From Bacteroides sp. CAG:709 (GTDB taxonomy: Bacteria > Bacteroidota > Bacteroidia > Bacteroidales > UBA932), in assembly GCA_000434935.1 (NCBI GenBank), contig FR882208.1, forward strand, positions 125,591 through 178,153: a stretch of 52,563 bases of DNA, given 5' to 3'. The notes under the pieces are model-generated. The model saw nothing but the letters and a program-made list of their open reading frames with translations. It was not told where the DNA came from and searched no databases. The translations under genes and the position numbers were made by a program. Positions 15,606 through 23,682 of this stretch are shown piece by piece (within the stretch, counting starts at the first letter, position 1; every line of letters begins with the position of its first letter).

Positions 15606-16433
15606 ATGAGAAGAAAGCCAATTGTAGCTCTGATTTATGATTTTGACGGGACTCTTTCTCCCGGCAACATGCAGGAATTCGGTTTCATCCAGGCCATCGG
15701 CAAGACGCCGGAGGAGTTCTGGAAAATGAGCGACGGCATCGCTGCCGGCCAGGATGCCAGCAACATTCTTGCGTACATGAAGCTGATGTTCGATGAGGCG
15801 AAGGACAACGGCATCCGCCTGAAACGCAGCGAGTTCAAGAAATTCGGCAAGGACATCAAGCTGTTCGACGGGGTCACGGGATGGTTCGACCTCGTGAATG
15901 AATATGGCAGGTCGCATGGCGTGAAGGTGGAGCACTACATCAATTCTTCCGGCCTGAAAGAGATTATCGAGGGCTGCCCGATAGCCAAGGAGTTCAAGCA
16001 CATCTTCGCAAGTTCATTCATTTACGACCAAAAGGGTGAGGCGGAGTGGCCGGGAATTGCGGTCGACTACACTGCCAAGACGCAGTTCATCTTCAAGATA
16101 AACAAGGGCATTTTCAGCGCACGTGATACCAAGGAGGTGAATGAGAGTATGGCGGAGGACAAGAAGCGTATCCCGTTCACGCAGATGATATATGTCGGCG
16201 ACGGAGAGACCGATGTGCCATGCATGAAAATCGTCAGCATGTTCGGCGGCCATTCGATCGCCGTGTACAATCCTGACAAGCCTGAGAAACAGGTGGTTGC
16301 GGAGAAGCTTCTGCGCCAGGGCAGGGTAAATTTCATCACACCGGCGAACTATTGCCATTACAGCCGCATCTACAAGGTCGTGTGCAGCATCATTGACAAG
16401 ATCAAAGCAGACCACGTGCTTGCGGGGCTGTAA
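15606..16433 (+). CDS. HAD-superfamily phosphatase
   Basis: The start is ATG 15606, giving 275 residues. HAD motif I is DFDGT (D12, D14), motif II NSSGL in the middle, and motif IV GDGETDVP. A helical cap sits between motifs I and II. It resembles phosphoserine-phosphatase-like HAD enzymes of Bacteroides, but the substrate is unknown. It is a single gene, divergent from the acyl-CoA ligase and convergent with the CobW gene, with a hairpin in between. Confidence 0.82.
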   Translation: MRRKPIVALIYDFDGTLSPGNMQEFGFIQAIGKTPEEFWKMSDGIAAGQDASNILAYMKLMFDEAKDNGIRLKRSEFKKFGKDIKLFDGVTGWFDLVNEYGRSHGVKVEHYINSSGLKEIIEGCPIAKEFKHIFASSFIYDQKGEAEWPGIAVDYTAKTQFIFKINKGIFSARDTKEVNESMAEDKKRIPFTQMIYVGDGETDVPCMKIVSMFGGHSIAVYNPDKPEKQVVAEKLLRQGRVNFITPANYCHYSRIYKVVCSIIDKIKADHVLAGL

Positions 16434-16439
16434 TAGACA

Positions 16440-16472
16440 CTGCCCCGGAAATTGTTACATTTCCCGGGGCAG
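16440..16472. terminator. Bidirectional hairpin between convergent genes
   Basis: CTGCCCCGG plus AAAT (16440-16452) pairs with ATTT plus CCCGGGGCAG (16459-16472) with one bulge. It lies between the HAD gene (+) and the CobW gene (-). The T-run is weak on both strands. Confidence 0.6.
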
Positions 16473-16491
16473 TTCATATTCGTTTCGGACG

Positions 16492-17760
16492 TTATTCCTC
16501 GACAAGGCAGGTGTCCAGATCCTTGCAGATCTGCTCTTTATCCATGTTTTGGCCGATGAAGACAATCTTCTGCATGCGGTCGCCATAGTGCGGATCCCAG
16601 TCTTTCATGATAGTCGGGTCCTGACGCATCATGCGGATAAGTTCCTCTTCCGGCGCTGTGGCATACCATTGTCCGGCCTCACGCAGCATAATCTGTTTTC
16701 CGGCCTGCTCGAAAAGACATGACATGTCGGTATTGTCCGAAAAGTAACAGAGGCCTTTAGCCCTGATGACGCTCTTCGGCAGCCGCTTGCTCACGAACCA
16801 GTCGAATTTGTTCAGGTCAAATGCCTGGCGGCGGTAATAGACGAATGTGCCGATGCCATATTCCTCGACTTCGCCGCCTTCGTGATCATGATGATGGTGA
16901 TGATGGACTTCGTGGTCGTGCTCATGGCCGTGGGCATGGTCTTCGTCATGGTCATGCTCATGGTCGTGATGGTGCTCGTCTTCGTCATGCTCGTGATGAT
17001 GTTCATGGTGATGTTCCTCCTCATGGACATCGCTCTCGATACCGCGGATCCAGCCTGCCCCGGCCTCTGTCTGACGGAAGTCAAAAGCATTGGTATCCAA
17101 CAACTTCTCTATATCGACATTGGCATAATCGCACTCGATAATCTGCGCCTTGGTCTGGATCTCACGTATAATCTTCTTGATATTGGCAAGTGCCTCGGGC
17201 TTGACTTCGGAAGCCTTGTTCAGAAGAATGATGTTGCAGAACTCAATCTGTTGAATGATAAGGTTTTCAATGTCTTCTTCACCCAGATCCTTGCGTTCCA
17301 GCTGTTCTCCGCAACCGAATTCGTCCGCCATCCTCAATGCATCCACGACGGTTACAATGCAGTCCAGCTTCGGTGTGCCGAATTCCGTGTACACTCCCCC
17401 GATGGACTTCATTGAACAGATAGTCTGCGCGATAGGTTCCGGTTCGCAGATTCCGCTGGCTTCAATGACAATGTAGTCGAACTTGTCCATCTTCATGATT
17501 TCGACCAGCTGATTCATCAGGTCGGTTTTCAATGTGCAGCAGATGCAACCGTTCTGCAGCGCGACCAGACTGTCGTCACTCTGACCGACCACGCCGCCCT
17601 TCTGAATAAGGGACGCATCAATGTTGACCTCACCTATATCATTGACAATGACCGCGAAACGGATTCCTTTCTTGTTTTCGAGAATACGGTTCACCAACGT
17701 AGTCTTGCCACTTCCGAGATATCCTGTCAGAAGCAGGACAGGCATTTCCTTGTTTTCCAT
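16492..17760 (-). CDS. CobW/ZNG1-family GTPase metallochaperone
   Basis: This 422-residue COG0523 GTPase probably delivers zinc or another metal to client enzymes. Walker A is GYLGSGKT (13-20), the metal-binding CxCC is in GCICCTLK (near 72), EASGICEP and NKAS follow, and a CobW C-terminal domain ends the protein. Between the two domains is an exceptional His/Asp/Glu loop with 26 His in about 53 residues, a likely metal store or sensor. Repeat copy 3 lies 27 bases upstream of its ATG, so the native promoter is either inside the repeat or was displaced by it. No Zur-like site was identified. Confidence 0.9.
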   Translation of the reverse strand: MENKEMPVLLLTGYLGSGKTTLVNRILENKKGIRFAVIVNDIGEVNIDASLIQKGGVVGQSDDSLVALQNGCICCTLKTDLMNQLVEIMKMDKFDYIVIEASGICEPEPIAQTICSMKSIGGVYTEFGTPKLDCIVTVVDALRMADEFGCGEQLERKDLGEEDIENLIIQQIEFCNIILLNKASEVKPEALANIKKIIREIQTKAQIIECDYANVDIEKLLDTNAFDFRQTEAGAGWIRGIESDVHEEEHHHEHHHEHDEDEHHHDHEHDHDEDHAHGHEHDHEVHHHHHHDHEGGEVEEYGIGTFVYYRRQAFDLNKFDWFVSKRLPKSVIRAKGLCYFSDNTDMSCLFEQAGKQIMLREAGQWYATAPEEELIRMMRQDPTIMKDWDPHYGDRMQKIVFIGQNMDKEQICKDLDTCLVEE

Positions 17761-17787
17761 ATTAGAGCTATTTTTTAGTTATATAAA

Positions 17788-17977
17788 CAAGTTTCGCAAG
17801 TTGTCGGACGTGCTGAACACTAGTGCAAATTGGAGTGTCGTCACTCATTCGAAGAGTGTAAGGCCAACGCTCTTAGTTTGCTCGCGTTACCTCCACCCTG
17901 AATACCTCCCGTGGAAGGGACTTACTTTCGCCCTCTCGGGCTCTATAAGCGGTATTTCGCACTTACGAAACTTGAGT
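17788..17977 (-). mobile_element. Interspersed structured repeat, copy 3
   Basis: This copy runs in the same orientation as copy 2 and is somewhat diverged. Ends are CAAGTTTCGC at left and CGAAACTTGAGT at right. It keeps GCCC-GAGA-GGGC, a shortened CCTTCC/GGAGG hairpin, and AACGC/GCGTT, where the matching base change preserves pairing. AT-rich flanks (TATATA on both sides, offset by a few bases) prevent a firm target-duplication call. Its sense 3' end points at the CobW-family gene start 27 bases away. Confidence 0.82.
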
Positions 17978-18177
17978 CATATATACAAAGTATGCGCCAA
18001 CAATGCCGGTGACAGAACCGACTGACAATTTTGCAGCAGTCTGACAGGAAACGTTTTACAGCAAATTTTCGAAGCCCACTTAAAATTTTAATAAATTTTA
18101 GTTACGTTTTAATTCGTTGATTTACAATGCTTATAAAAATGTTTGTGAAAATAGTGCTTAAAAATTGTAAGAAATAA
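17978..18177. other. Intergenic DNA, AT-rich, no gene seen
   Basis: This follows repeat copy 3 and becomes strongly AT-rich toward 18060-18177, just upstream of the small-RNA promoter. No ORF of note, hairpin or known motif was found. The A/T-rich stretch could act as an UP-like element for the promoter at 18178. Confidence 0.5.
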
Positions 18178-18208
18178 TTTGCACCGAAACGAAAAAGCCG
18201 TAACTTTG
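18178..18208 (+). promoter_or_regulatory. Consensus Bacteroidota promoter of small RNA
   Basis: TTTG 18178-18181, a 19-base spacer, then TAACTTTG 18201-18208 match both boxes of the sigma-ABfr consensus exactly. This is among the best promoters in the window. Transcription would begin near 18215. Confidence 0.75.
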
Positions 18209-18214
18209 CAATCG

Positions 18215-18358
18215 AGTTGATGATGGAGTTCTTCCACATACAGCTCGTTGGTTATTAGTTTTAGTGTTATTAATTATGTGGTTAGTGTGAGTTTTTGCGC
18301 GTGAGGCGTCATTACTCAACGATTTAAAAAGGTCCTTATCGAAAGTAAGGGCTTTTTT
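18215..18358 (+). ncRNA. Probable structured small RNA (6S-like?)
   Basis: About 144 bases lie between a consensus promoter and an intrinsic terminator, with no substantial ORF. The ends pair: GTTGA 18216-18220 with TCAAC 18316-18320, then TGATG 18221-18225 with CGTCA 18307-18311. An inner stem CCACATA 18234-18240 pairs with TATGTGG 18275-18281, separated from the closing stem by a large asymmetric bubble. A rod with a bubble recalls 6S RNA, but no diagnostic 6S sequence was recognised. A 12-codon ORF at 18220-18258 is an alternative reading as a leader peptide. Confidence 0.55.
18332..18358 (+). terminator. Rho-independent terminator of small RNA
   Basis: GTCCTTA 18332-18338 pairs with TAAGGGC 18346-18352 (one G-T pair), loop TCGAAAG, then six T at 18353-18358. 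Confidence 0.8.
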
Positions 18359-18407
18359 GTTTTCTATACCGCCTCATCTTCCTGCTGCATGCTCTGTCAG
18401 AAATTAG

Positions 18408-18545
18408 AGGCCAGGGAAAATTTCCGGTCAGGAAATAACGTTGCACCACTTCTCTCGTGCATAATAAAACGTTTTCTACGCACGTCGTGGTGAAAAAGCG
18501 ACATGTCGTGAGTAAATCTGGCCTTTTTACGCACGAGAGGTAAGT
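18408..18545. repeat. Imperfect long palindrome
   Basis: CTCTCGTGC 18452-18460 is perfectly inverted at 18531-18539, extended outward by ACTT/AAGT (18448-18451 with 18542-18545) past a short bulge. A perfect 10-bp palindrome CGACATGTCG lies inside at 18499-18508, and AGGCCAG 18408-18414 pairs with CTGGCCT 18518-18524. It could be a second structured RNA, a protein-binding site or a remnant of a palindromic repeat. The remainder to 18727 has no gene; a T-rich run at 18698-18704 follows a weak GGCC...GGCC stem. Confidence 0.6.
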
Positions 18546-18727
18546 ATTATCGGGGTTGCCCAAGACCGGCAGGTGCGCATCTCATGACATTGGAATCCAG
18601 CGGCGATCCGGCGGCGGGACGCGGCCACGTTTCGTTTTTGGGAGCTTTGATTTTCAATGAGTTATAAAACAGGGCGTGGAAACGAATGATTTAGGCCTTT
18701 TTTTATTTTCCTTCTCTATAAATCGGT

Positions 18728-19306
18728 TTAGCAGAATTCTGCGAGCTTTTCATATACAAGGTGAACCGGGAGCCCCATTATGGTGAAGTATGAACCCTCG
18801 ATTTTGGTGATTCCTATATATCCTATCCACTCCTGTATGCCGTATGCTCCTGCCTTGTCAAAAGGCTTGAAATTGTCGACATAATAAGTTATCTCATTGT
18901 CTGACAAAGTCTTGAAATGAACGTATGCAGTATCTGATACCGTGATTTTGTGATGAGAATCGCGTAATGTTATCGCTGTCGTCACGTGGTGAACGCGCCC
19001 TGAAAGATGATGCAGCATTGAAATTGCCTCATCCCGGCTATGGGGCTTTCCCATCACGACACCGTCGCAATACACCATGGTGTCAGAGGTGAGAAGAATC
19101 TCATCATCAGCCAATTGCCTGTGGAATCCTTCCGACTTGCCCTCCGCCATCAATGCCGGAATCTGCTCCAGGGGCGTCCCGGGGGCGTATTGTTCAATAA
19201 ATGATGTTCCCGTGTCAATCGTGAAGTCAAGCCCAAGTCCTTCCAGCAATTCCTTCCTGCGTGGAGACGCGCTCGACAATATCAATTTCTTCCCTTTGAG
19301 ATCCAT
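18728..19306 (-). CDS. maf: Maf-like nucleoside triphosphate pyrophosphatase
   Basis: The 192-residue cytoplasmic enzyme hydrolyses dTTP/UTP or modified NTPs to monophosphates. Family motifs are LILSSASPRRKELLEGLG at the N terminus, LTSDTMVYCDG with the catalytic Asp, and GKPHSRDEAISMLHHLSGR. It follows the KdsC-like gene on the same strand with 20 bases between. The start is fixed by the conserved SSASPRR position. Confidence 0.93.
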   Translation of the reverse strand: MDLKGKKLILSSASPRRKELLEGLGLDFTIDTGTSFIEQYAPGTPLEQIPALMAEGKSEGFHRQLADDEILLTSDTMVYCDGVVMGKPHSRDEAISMLHHLSGRVHHVTTAITLRDSHHKITVSDTAYVHFKTLSDNEITYYVDNFKPFDKAGAYGIQEWIGYIGITKIEGSYFTIMGLPVHLVYEKLAEFC

Positions 19307-19326
19307 TGTCCCGAAACTTGCGAAAC

Positions 19327-19869
19327 CTAAAATTTTGCTTTGTATCTTGCTACGTCGAATGTCCAGTCGCCTCTGGCTTTCAATACCTTTTCCACGGCAT
19401 CACGCACGCAGCCGCGTCCGCCGGGATATGGTGATACATAATCGGCGATTTCCAGAATTTCCGCCACGCCGTCAGCAGGGGATACACCGATGCCGCACAT
19501 TGACAGGACCTCCATATCGGGAATGTCGTCGCCGATATAAAGTATGTCTTCGTGTTTCAATGAATATTTGCGGCAGAAATCATTGAAGTCTGCAACCTTG
19601 TCCCTTGAGCCCAGGTACACGTCATGAGGTCCGATGCCGCATGTCTTGAATCTTGCCACGATGGACCCTGAACGCCCGCCCGTGATTATGGCTGACGGGT
19701 AGCCTTTCATTGTCGCCATGCGGACTCCGAAACCGTCTTTAGAATCGAAAGTGCGATATAGTTCACCTGCCAGGTCGCACAGGATGCCGCCGTCAGTGAA
19801 AACACCGTCGACATCGAATGCAAATGCCTTTATCTTGCTGAAATCCAGACTCTTCTCAATCTTCGCCAT
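19327..19869 (-). CDS. KdsC-like HAD phosphatase
   Basis: The start chosen is ATG 19869 (180 residues); a GTG three bases upstream overlaps the preceding stop. HAD motif I FDVDGVFTDG has D19 and D21, motif II is ITGGRSG, and motif IV is GDDIPDME. It lacks a cap domain, as in tetrameric 3-deoxy-D-manno-octulosonate 8-phosphate phosphatases, which act in lipopolysaccharide core synthesis. It sits between DUF3467 and maf in a tight operon. A related sugar-acid phosphate is possible as substrate. Confidence 0.85.
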   Translation of the reverse strand: MAKIEKSLDFSKIKAFAFDVDGVFTDGGILCDLAGELYRTFDSKDGFGVRMATMKGYPSAIITGGRSGSIVARFKTCGIGPHDVYLGSRDKVADFNDFCRKYSLKHEDILYIGDDIPDMEVLSMCGIGVSPADGVAEILEIADYVSPYPGGRGCVRDAVEKVLKARGDWTFDVARYKAKF

Positions 19870-19871
19870 CA

Positions 19872-20213
19872 CTATGATTTGGTTCCGTTGTTGAATGCCG
19901 CCAAGTCTCCGAGATTGAATGTCGCCTCGTTCTGGTTAGGGCGTTTGTCGCTCATGTCGATCGGTCCGAAATGACTTTCATATTTCTGGATATTGTCAGA
20001 CAATGCGTGGAGAAGTCTCTTGGCGTGTTTCGGAGTCATGATGATACGGCTGCGCACCCCCGGTTTCGGCATTCCCGGAAGCATATTGGCGAAATCCAGG
20101 ATAAATTCGTCGTCCGAGTGGGTGATTATGGCAAGGTTGGAATATGTTCCGCCTGCTACTTCAGGATTGAGCTCAATGCTCATCTCGTTGTTTCCTTTTT
20201 TCTCGTTTTCCAT
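19872..20213 (-). CDS. DUF3467 protein
   Basis: This 113-residue protein contains the DUF3467 signature: YSNLAIITHSDDEFILDFA, then GVRSRIIMTPKHAKRLLHAL. Members are small, widely conserved in Bacteroidota and of unknown function. It is the first gene of a three-gene operon with the KdsC-like gene and maf. It is divergent from valS across a 146-base region with promoter-like sites for both directions. Confidence 0.85.
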   Translation of the reverse strand: MENEKKGNNEMSIELNPEVAGGTYSNLAIITHSDDEFILDFANMLPGMPKPGVRSRIIMTPKHAKRLLHALSDNIQKYESHFGPIDMSDKRPNQNEATFNLGDLAAFNNGTKS

Positions 20214-20244
20214 ATCTAGATGTTTTTAATTCAATTCTACTCCA

Positions 20245-20252
20245 CAAAAGTA
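20245..20252 (-). promoter_or_regulatory. Candidate -7 box for DUF3467-kdsC-maf
   Basis: The - strand reads TACTTTTG, an exact TAnnTTTG match, 31 bases before the ATG at 20213. The -33 box is not clear. Confidence 0.45.
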
Positions 20253-20305
20253 GTAAAAAATCGTTAAAACTCGGCCTGTTTTACGGGATTCTCAAAACAG
20301 ATTCG

Positions 20306-20313
20306 TATATTTG
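20306..20313 (+). promoter_or_regulatory. Candidate -7 box for valS operon
   Basis: TATATTTG matches TAnnTTTG exactly. A T-rich TTTA near 20280 is a weak -33 candidate. The leader would be about 40 bases. Confidence 0.5.
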
Positions 20314-20359
20314 TATGATTTAGCGAATTTTGTAGAAACAGATAGAAAAATATAATAAA

Positions 20360-23014
20360 ATGGAACTTTCGGCAAAGTACGATCCCTCACAGGTAGAGGA
20401 CAAATGGTACGCCTATTGGCTTAAAAACAAGTTCTTTCATTCAGAACCGGATGAAAGGGAACCTTATACGATAGTCATTCCGCCCCCAAATGTGACAGGT
20501 ATTCTGCACATGGGCCACGTGCTTAACAATACGTTGAATGACGTTCTCATCCGCAAGGCAAGGATGGACGGCAAGAACGCATGCTGGGTCCCTGGCACCG
20601 ACCACGCTTCCATTGCAACGGAAAGCAAGGTGGTGGCAAGGCTCAAGTCGCAGGGTATCAATAAGGAAGACCTTACACGTGAGGAATTCCTGAAGTATGC
20701 CTGGGAATGGAAGGAAGAGCATGGCGGCATAATCCTGAGCCAGCTCCGCAAGCTCGGCGCGTCATGCGACTGGGACCGTACCAAGTTCACCATGGATCCT
20801 GATTTGACGGAATCCGTCACCAACACTTTCGTATATTTCTATAAGAAAGGCTTGATTTACAGGGGAGTACGCATGGTCAACTGGGATCCGGAAGGACATA
20901 CGGCTGTCAGCGACGAGGAAGTCATACATAAGGAGACCAAGAGTCATTTCTATCATTTGAGATATTATATCTCTGATGGCAACGGAAAACGCACGGACAA
21001 ATATATCGTCGTTGCGACGACCCGTCCTGAGACCATTATGGCGGATGCGGCAGTCAGCATCAACCCTGACGACGAACGCTATCATTGGCTGAAAGGCAAG
21101 AAAGTGCTTATCCCATTGATTGACAAGGAGATTCCTATCATTGAGGATTCTTATGTTGAAATCGGATTCGGTACAGGTTGCCTCAAGGTTACGCCTGCCC
21201 ACGATATCAATGACTATGAAATCGGTCTGCGCCACAATCTTCCTGTAACGGATATCATTGACGATCATGGAAAACTCAATGAAAAGGCTCAGATTCTGGT
21301 AGGCGAGGACCGTTTCGTCGCCCGCAAGAAGATTGAGAGAATGCTCGCTGAAGCAGGTTGCCTTGAGAAAGTGGAAGAATATATTTCTCCTATAGGATAT
21401 TCCGAAAGGACCAATGCAGTCATCGAGCCGAGACTTTCCACCCAGTGGTTCCTGAAGATGGGAGAACTCGCTGAAATGGCATTGAATTCAGTCGAAAGCG
21501 GCAACGTGAAACTGATTCCGGACAAATACAGGAACACATACAAGCATTGGATGGAGACAGTGCGTGACTGGTGTATCAGCCGTCAACTCTGGTGGGGACA
21601 GCGTATTCCTGCATATTATCTGCCTGATGGACAGTATGTTGTGGAAGCTACACCTGAAGCAGCACTTGAAGCAGCGAAGAAGATTGATCCTTCTGTTACC
21701 GCAGAACAGCTGAGGCAGGATGACGACGTTCTCGATACGTGGTTCTCTTCATGGTTGTGGCCTATCTCTGTATTTGATGCGGAGCGCCCTGGGCATCCGG
21801 AGCATCAGCCGAACAAGGACCTGGTATACTATTATCCTACAAATGACCTCGTTACAGGACCGGATATCCTTTTCTTCTGGGTTGCCAGAATGATTATGGC
21901 GGGAGACGAGTTCATGGGCAAGGAGCCTTTCCGCAATGTCTATCTGACCGGTATCGTACGTGACAAGCTCGGACGAAAGATGTCCAAGACATTGGGCAAT
22001 TCTCCTGATCCGCTGGATCTTATAGCAAAATATGGTGCTGATGCCGTACGAATCGGCATGCTTCTCTGTGCTTCTGCCGGAAATGACATTTTCTACGATG
22101 AATCACAGGTGGAACAAGGACGTAATTTCTGCGGAAAAATATGGAACTCATACAGGTTGGTGAAAGGCTGGTCTGTAGATGCCGATGCAAAGCAGCCTGA
22201 AGAATGCGCTATTGCTGTGGAATGGTTCAAGAACAAACTGAATCAGACCATTGAAACGGTAGAGGACCATTATTCGAAGTTCAGAATTTCCGATGCTCTC
22301 ATGAGTATCTACAAATTGTTCTGGGATAATTATTGCTCTTGGTATCTTGAGCTTATCAAACCTGCTTATGGACAGCCGGTTGACAAGGTTACCTATACGG
22401 AGACTTTAGGTTTCTTCGAGGCATTGCTCAAGATGATTCACCCTGTGATGCCGTTCATTACGGAAGAGTTGTGGCAGGATATGGCCGACCGCAAAGAAGG
22501 CGAGACCATCATGTTCCAGCATACTCCGGTGGCTGGAGATGTCAATGCTGAATTTGTTTCAGACTTCGAGCTTGCTGAGGATGCCGTCAATGCAATCCGC
22601 AGTATCAGACAGCAGAAGAACATCTCACCTAAAGATGCACTTCAGGTAATGTTCAAGGGTAATTTCCCTGCTGACATGATTCCTGTGGTCACCAAACTGG
22701 CCAATGCGTCATCTGCTGAAATTGTGGAGGATTTCGGCTCGACATCTGAAGGCGTTTCCCAGATGGTCCGTACTGTAGAAATGTATGTACCGCTTACCGG
22801 CAAGGTCAATGTTGAAGAAGAAATTGCCAAACTCGAAGCGGAATTGAAATACCAGCGCGAATTCCTTGAGTCAGTGCGCAAGAAACTTTCCAACGAGAAG
22901 TTCACCGCACATGCTCCTGAGAAAGTGGTAGCGGTCGAGCGCAAGAAAGAGGCTGATTCGCTTTCCAAGATAGAGAGCTATGAGACTCAGCTCAAGGCGC
23001 TTAAATCCCTTTAG
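20360..23014 (+). CDS. valS: Valyl-tRNA synthetase
   Basis: The 884-residue class I synthetase charges tRNA-Val. The HIGH motif is HMGH at 50-53 within PPNVTGILHMGH, the KMSKS loop is KMSKT near 540, and the editing domain carries TTRPETIMAD (near 220). The tRNA-binding anticodon domain and C-terminal coiled coil (Lys/Glu-rich, residues about 815-884) are present, so the gene is full length. It heads an apparent operon with thioesterase, tatA and tatC. Confidence 0.97.
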   Translation: MELSAKYDPSQVEDKWYAYWLKNKFFHSEPDEREPYTIVIPPPNVTGILHMGHVLNNTLNDVLIRKARMDGKNACWVPGTDHASIATESKVVARLKSQGINKEDLTREEFLKYAWEWKEEHGGIILSQLRKLGASCDWDRTKFTMDPDLTESVTNTFVYFYKKGLIYRGVRMVNWDPEGHTAVSDEEVIHKETKSHFYHLRYYISDGNGKRTDKYIVVATTRPETIMADAAVSINPDDERYHWLKGKKVLIPLIDKEIPIIEDSYVEIGFGTGCLKVTPAHDINDYEIGLRHNLPVTDIIDDHGKLNEKAQILVGEDRFVARKKIERMLAEAGCLEKVEEYISPIGYSERTNAVIEPRLSTQWFLKMGELAEMALNSVESGNVKLIPDKYRNTYKHWMETVRDWCISRQLWWGQRIPAYYLPDGQYVVEATPEAALEAAKKIDPSVTAEQLRQDDDVLDTWFSSWLWPISVFDAERPGHPEHQPNKDLVYYYPTNDLVTGPDILFFWVARMIMAGDEFMGKEPFRNVYLTGIVRDKLGRKMSKTLGNSPDPLDLIAKYGADAVRIGMLLCASAGNDIFYDESQVEQGRNFCGKIWNSYRLVKGWSVDADAKQPEECAIAVEWFKNKLNQTIETVEDHYSKFRISDALMSIYKLFWDNYCSWYLELIKPAYGQPVDKVTYTETLGFFEALLKMIHPVMPFITEELWQDMADRKEGETIMFQHTPVAGDVNAEFVSDFELAEDAVNAIRSIRQQKNISPKDALQVMFKGNFPADMIPVVTKLANASSAEIVEDFGSTSEGVSQMVRTVEMYVPLTGKVNVEEEIAKLEAELKYQREFLESVRKKLSNEKFTAHAPEKVVAVERKKEADSLSKIESYETQLKALKSL

Positions 23015-23019
23015 GCGAC

Positions 23020-23433
23020 ATGATGTATTACGAAACAAGCTTTCCTGTCCGTTATTACGAGACAGACCAGATGGGGATTGTGCATCACTCGAATTACATC
23101 AGGTATTTCGAGTGTGCCAGGAACCTGATGATCAGGGACGGGGGGTATCCGATAGAACAATGCGAAGCTGACGGTGTGGTCATTCCCATTGTTTCCGTGG
23201 ATTGCAAATACAAGCACTCCGCCAAGATGGGCGACGTCGTAAGATGTACGGCAGCCATTGAAAAAATACCGCTTGCGAAATTGGTTATAAAGCAGGCCGT
23301 ATATAATCAGGACGGTGTCTTGTGTGCTGAAGGCCAGGCAGTTCTCGGTTTTTTGAACAAGCATACTGGCAGACCTGTGCCATGCCCGGAAAAACTTTTG
23401 GAAATTATAAAATCCAGAATTGATGAGAAATAA
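23020..23433 (+). CDS. YbgC/FadM-type acyl-CoA thioesterase
   Basis: This 137-residue hotdog-fold protein (4HBT) has the active-site segment YYETDQMGIVHHSNY with Asp16 as the likely catalytic residue. It probably hydrolyses acyl-CoA or 4-hydroxybenzoyl-CoA-like thioesters in the cytoplasm. It starts 5 bases after valS and is followed by tatA after 21. Either ATG (23020 or 23023) could be used. Confidence 0.85.
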   Translation: MMYYETSFPVRYYETDQMGIVHHSNYIRYFECARNLMIRDGGYPIEQCEADGVVIPIVSVDCKYKHSAKMGDVVRCTAAIEKIPLAKLVIKQAVYNQDGVLCAEGQAVLGFLNKHTGRPVPCPEKLLEIIKSRIDEK

Positions 23434-23454
23434 CACTTTAAAATACAGATAGTT

Positions 23455-23670
23455 ATGGTAATTTATCCTCTTGGAATCGTCGGTCCGTGGGAGATCGTGA
23501 TCATTGCATTGATCGTACTTCTTCTTTTCGGTGGAAAGAAGATTCCTGAGCTTATGAAAGGTCTTGGCAAAGGCGTCAAAAGTTTCAAGGACGGATTGAA
23601 CGAGGTCGAGAAAGACATCAAAGATGTCGATTCGACTTTGAAAGACGACAAGTCCGGTGACAAGAAATAG
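23455..23670 (+). CDS. tatA: Sec-independent translocase subunit TatA
   Basis: The 71-residue protein has one N-terminal membrane helix (about 10-25, IVIIALIVLLLFG), the Phe-Gly hinge in LLFGGKKIPEL, an amphipathic helix, and a charged Lys/Asp tail. These are the exact TatA features. No separate TatB is present, as usual in Bacteroidota, where TatA serves both roles. It is 12 bases before tatC. Confidence 0.93.
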   Translation: MVIYPLGIVGPWEIVIIALIVLLLFGGKKIPELMKGLGKGVKSFKDGLNEVEKDIKDVDSTLKDDKSGDKK

Positions 23671-23682
23671 ATTCCTGGGGAA

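Noticed and set aside
16882..17415. Long Met/Val/His-coding ORFs on the + strand opposite the CobW-type gene
   Set aside because: They are mirror images of the His/Asp/Glu-rich repeat codons of the real - strand gene.
18220..18258. 12-codon ORF in the small RNA (MMEFFHIQLVGY)
   Set aside because: It is too short and without a recognisable attenuator pattern. The RNA pairing explains the same bases better, although a leader peptide cannot be excluded.
19312..19326. Sequence resembling the repeat ends between maf and the KdsC-like gene
   Set aside because: Only about 15 bases (GAAACTTGCGAAAC) match. It has no partner end or internal core, so it could be a remnant or chance.
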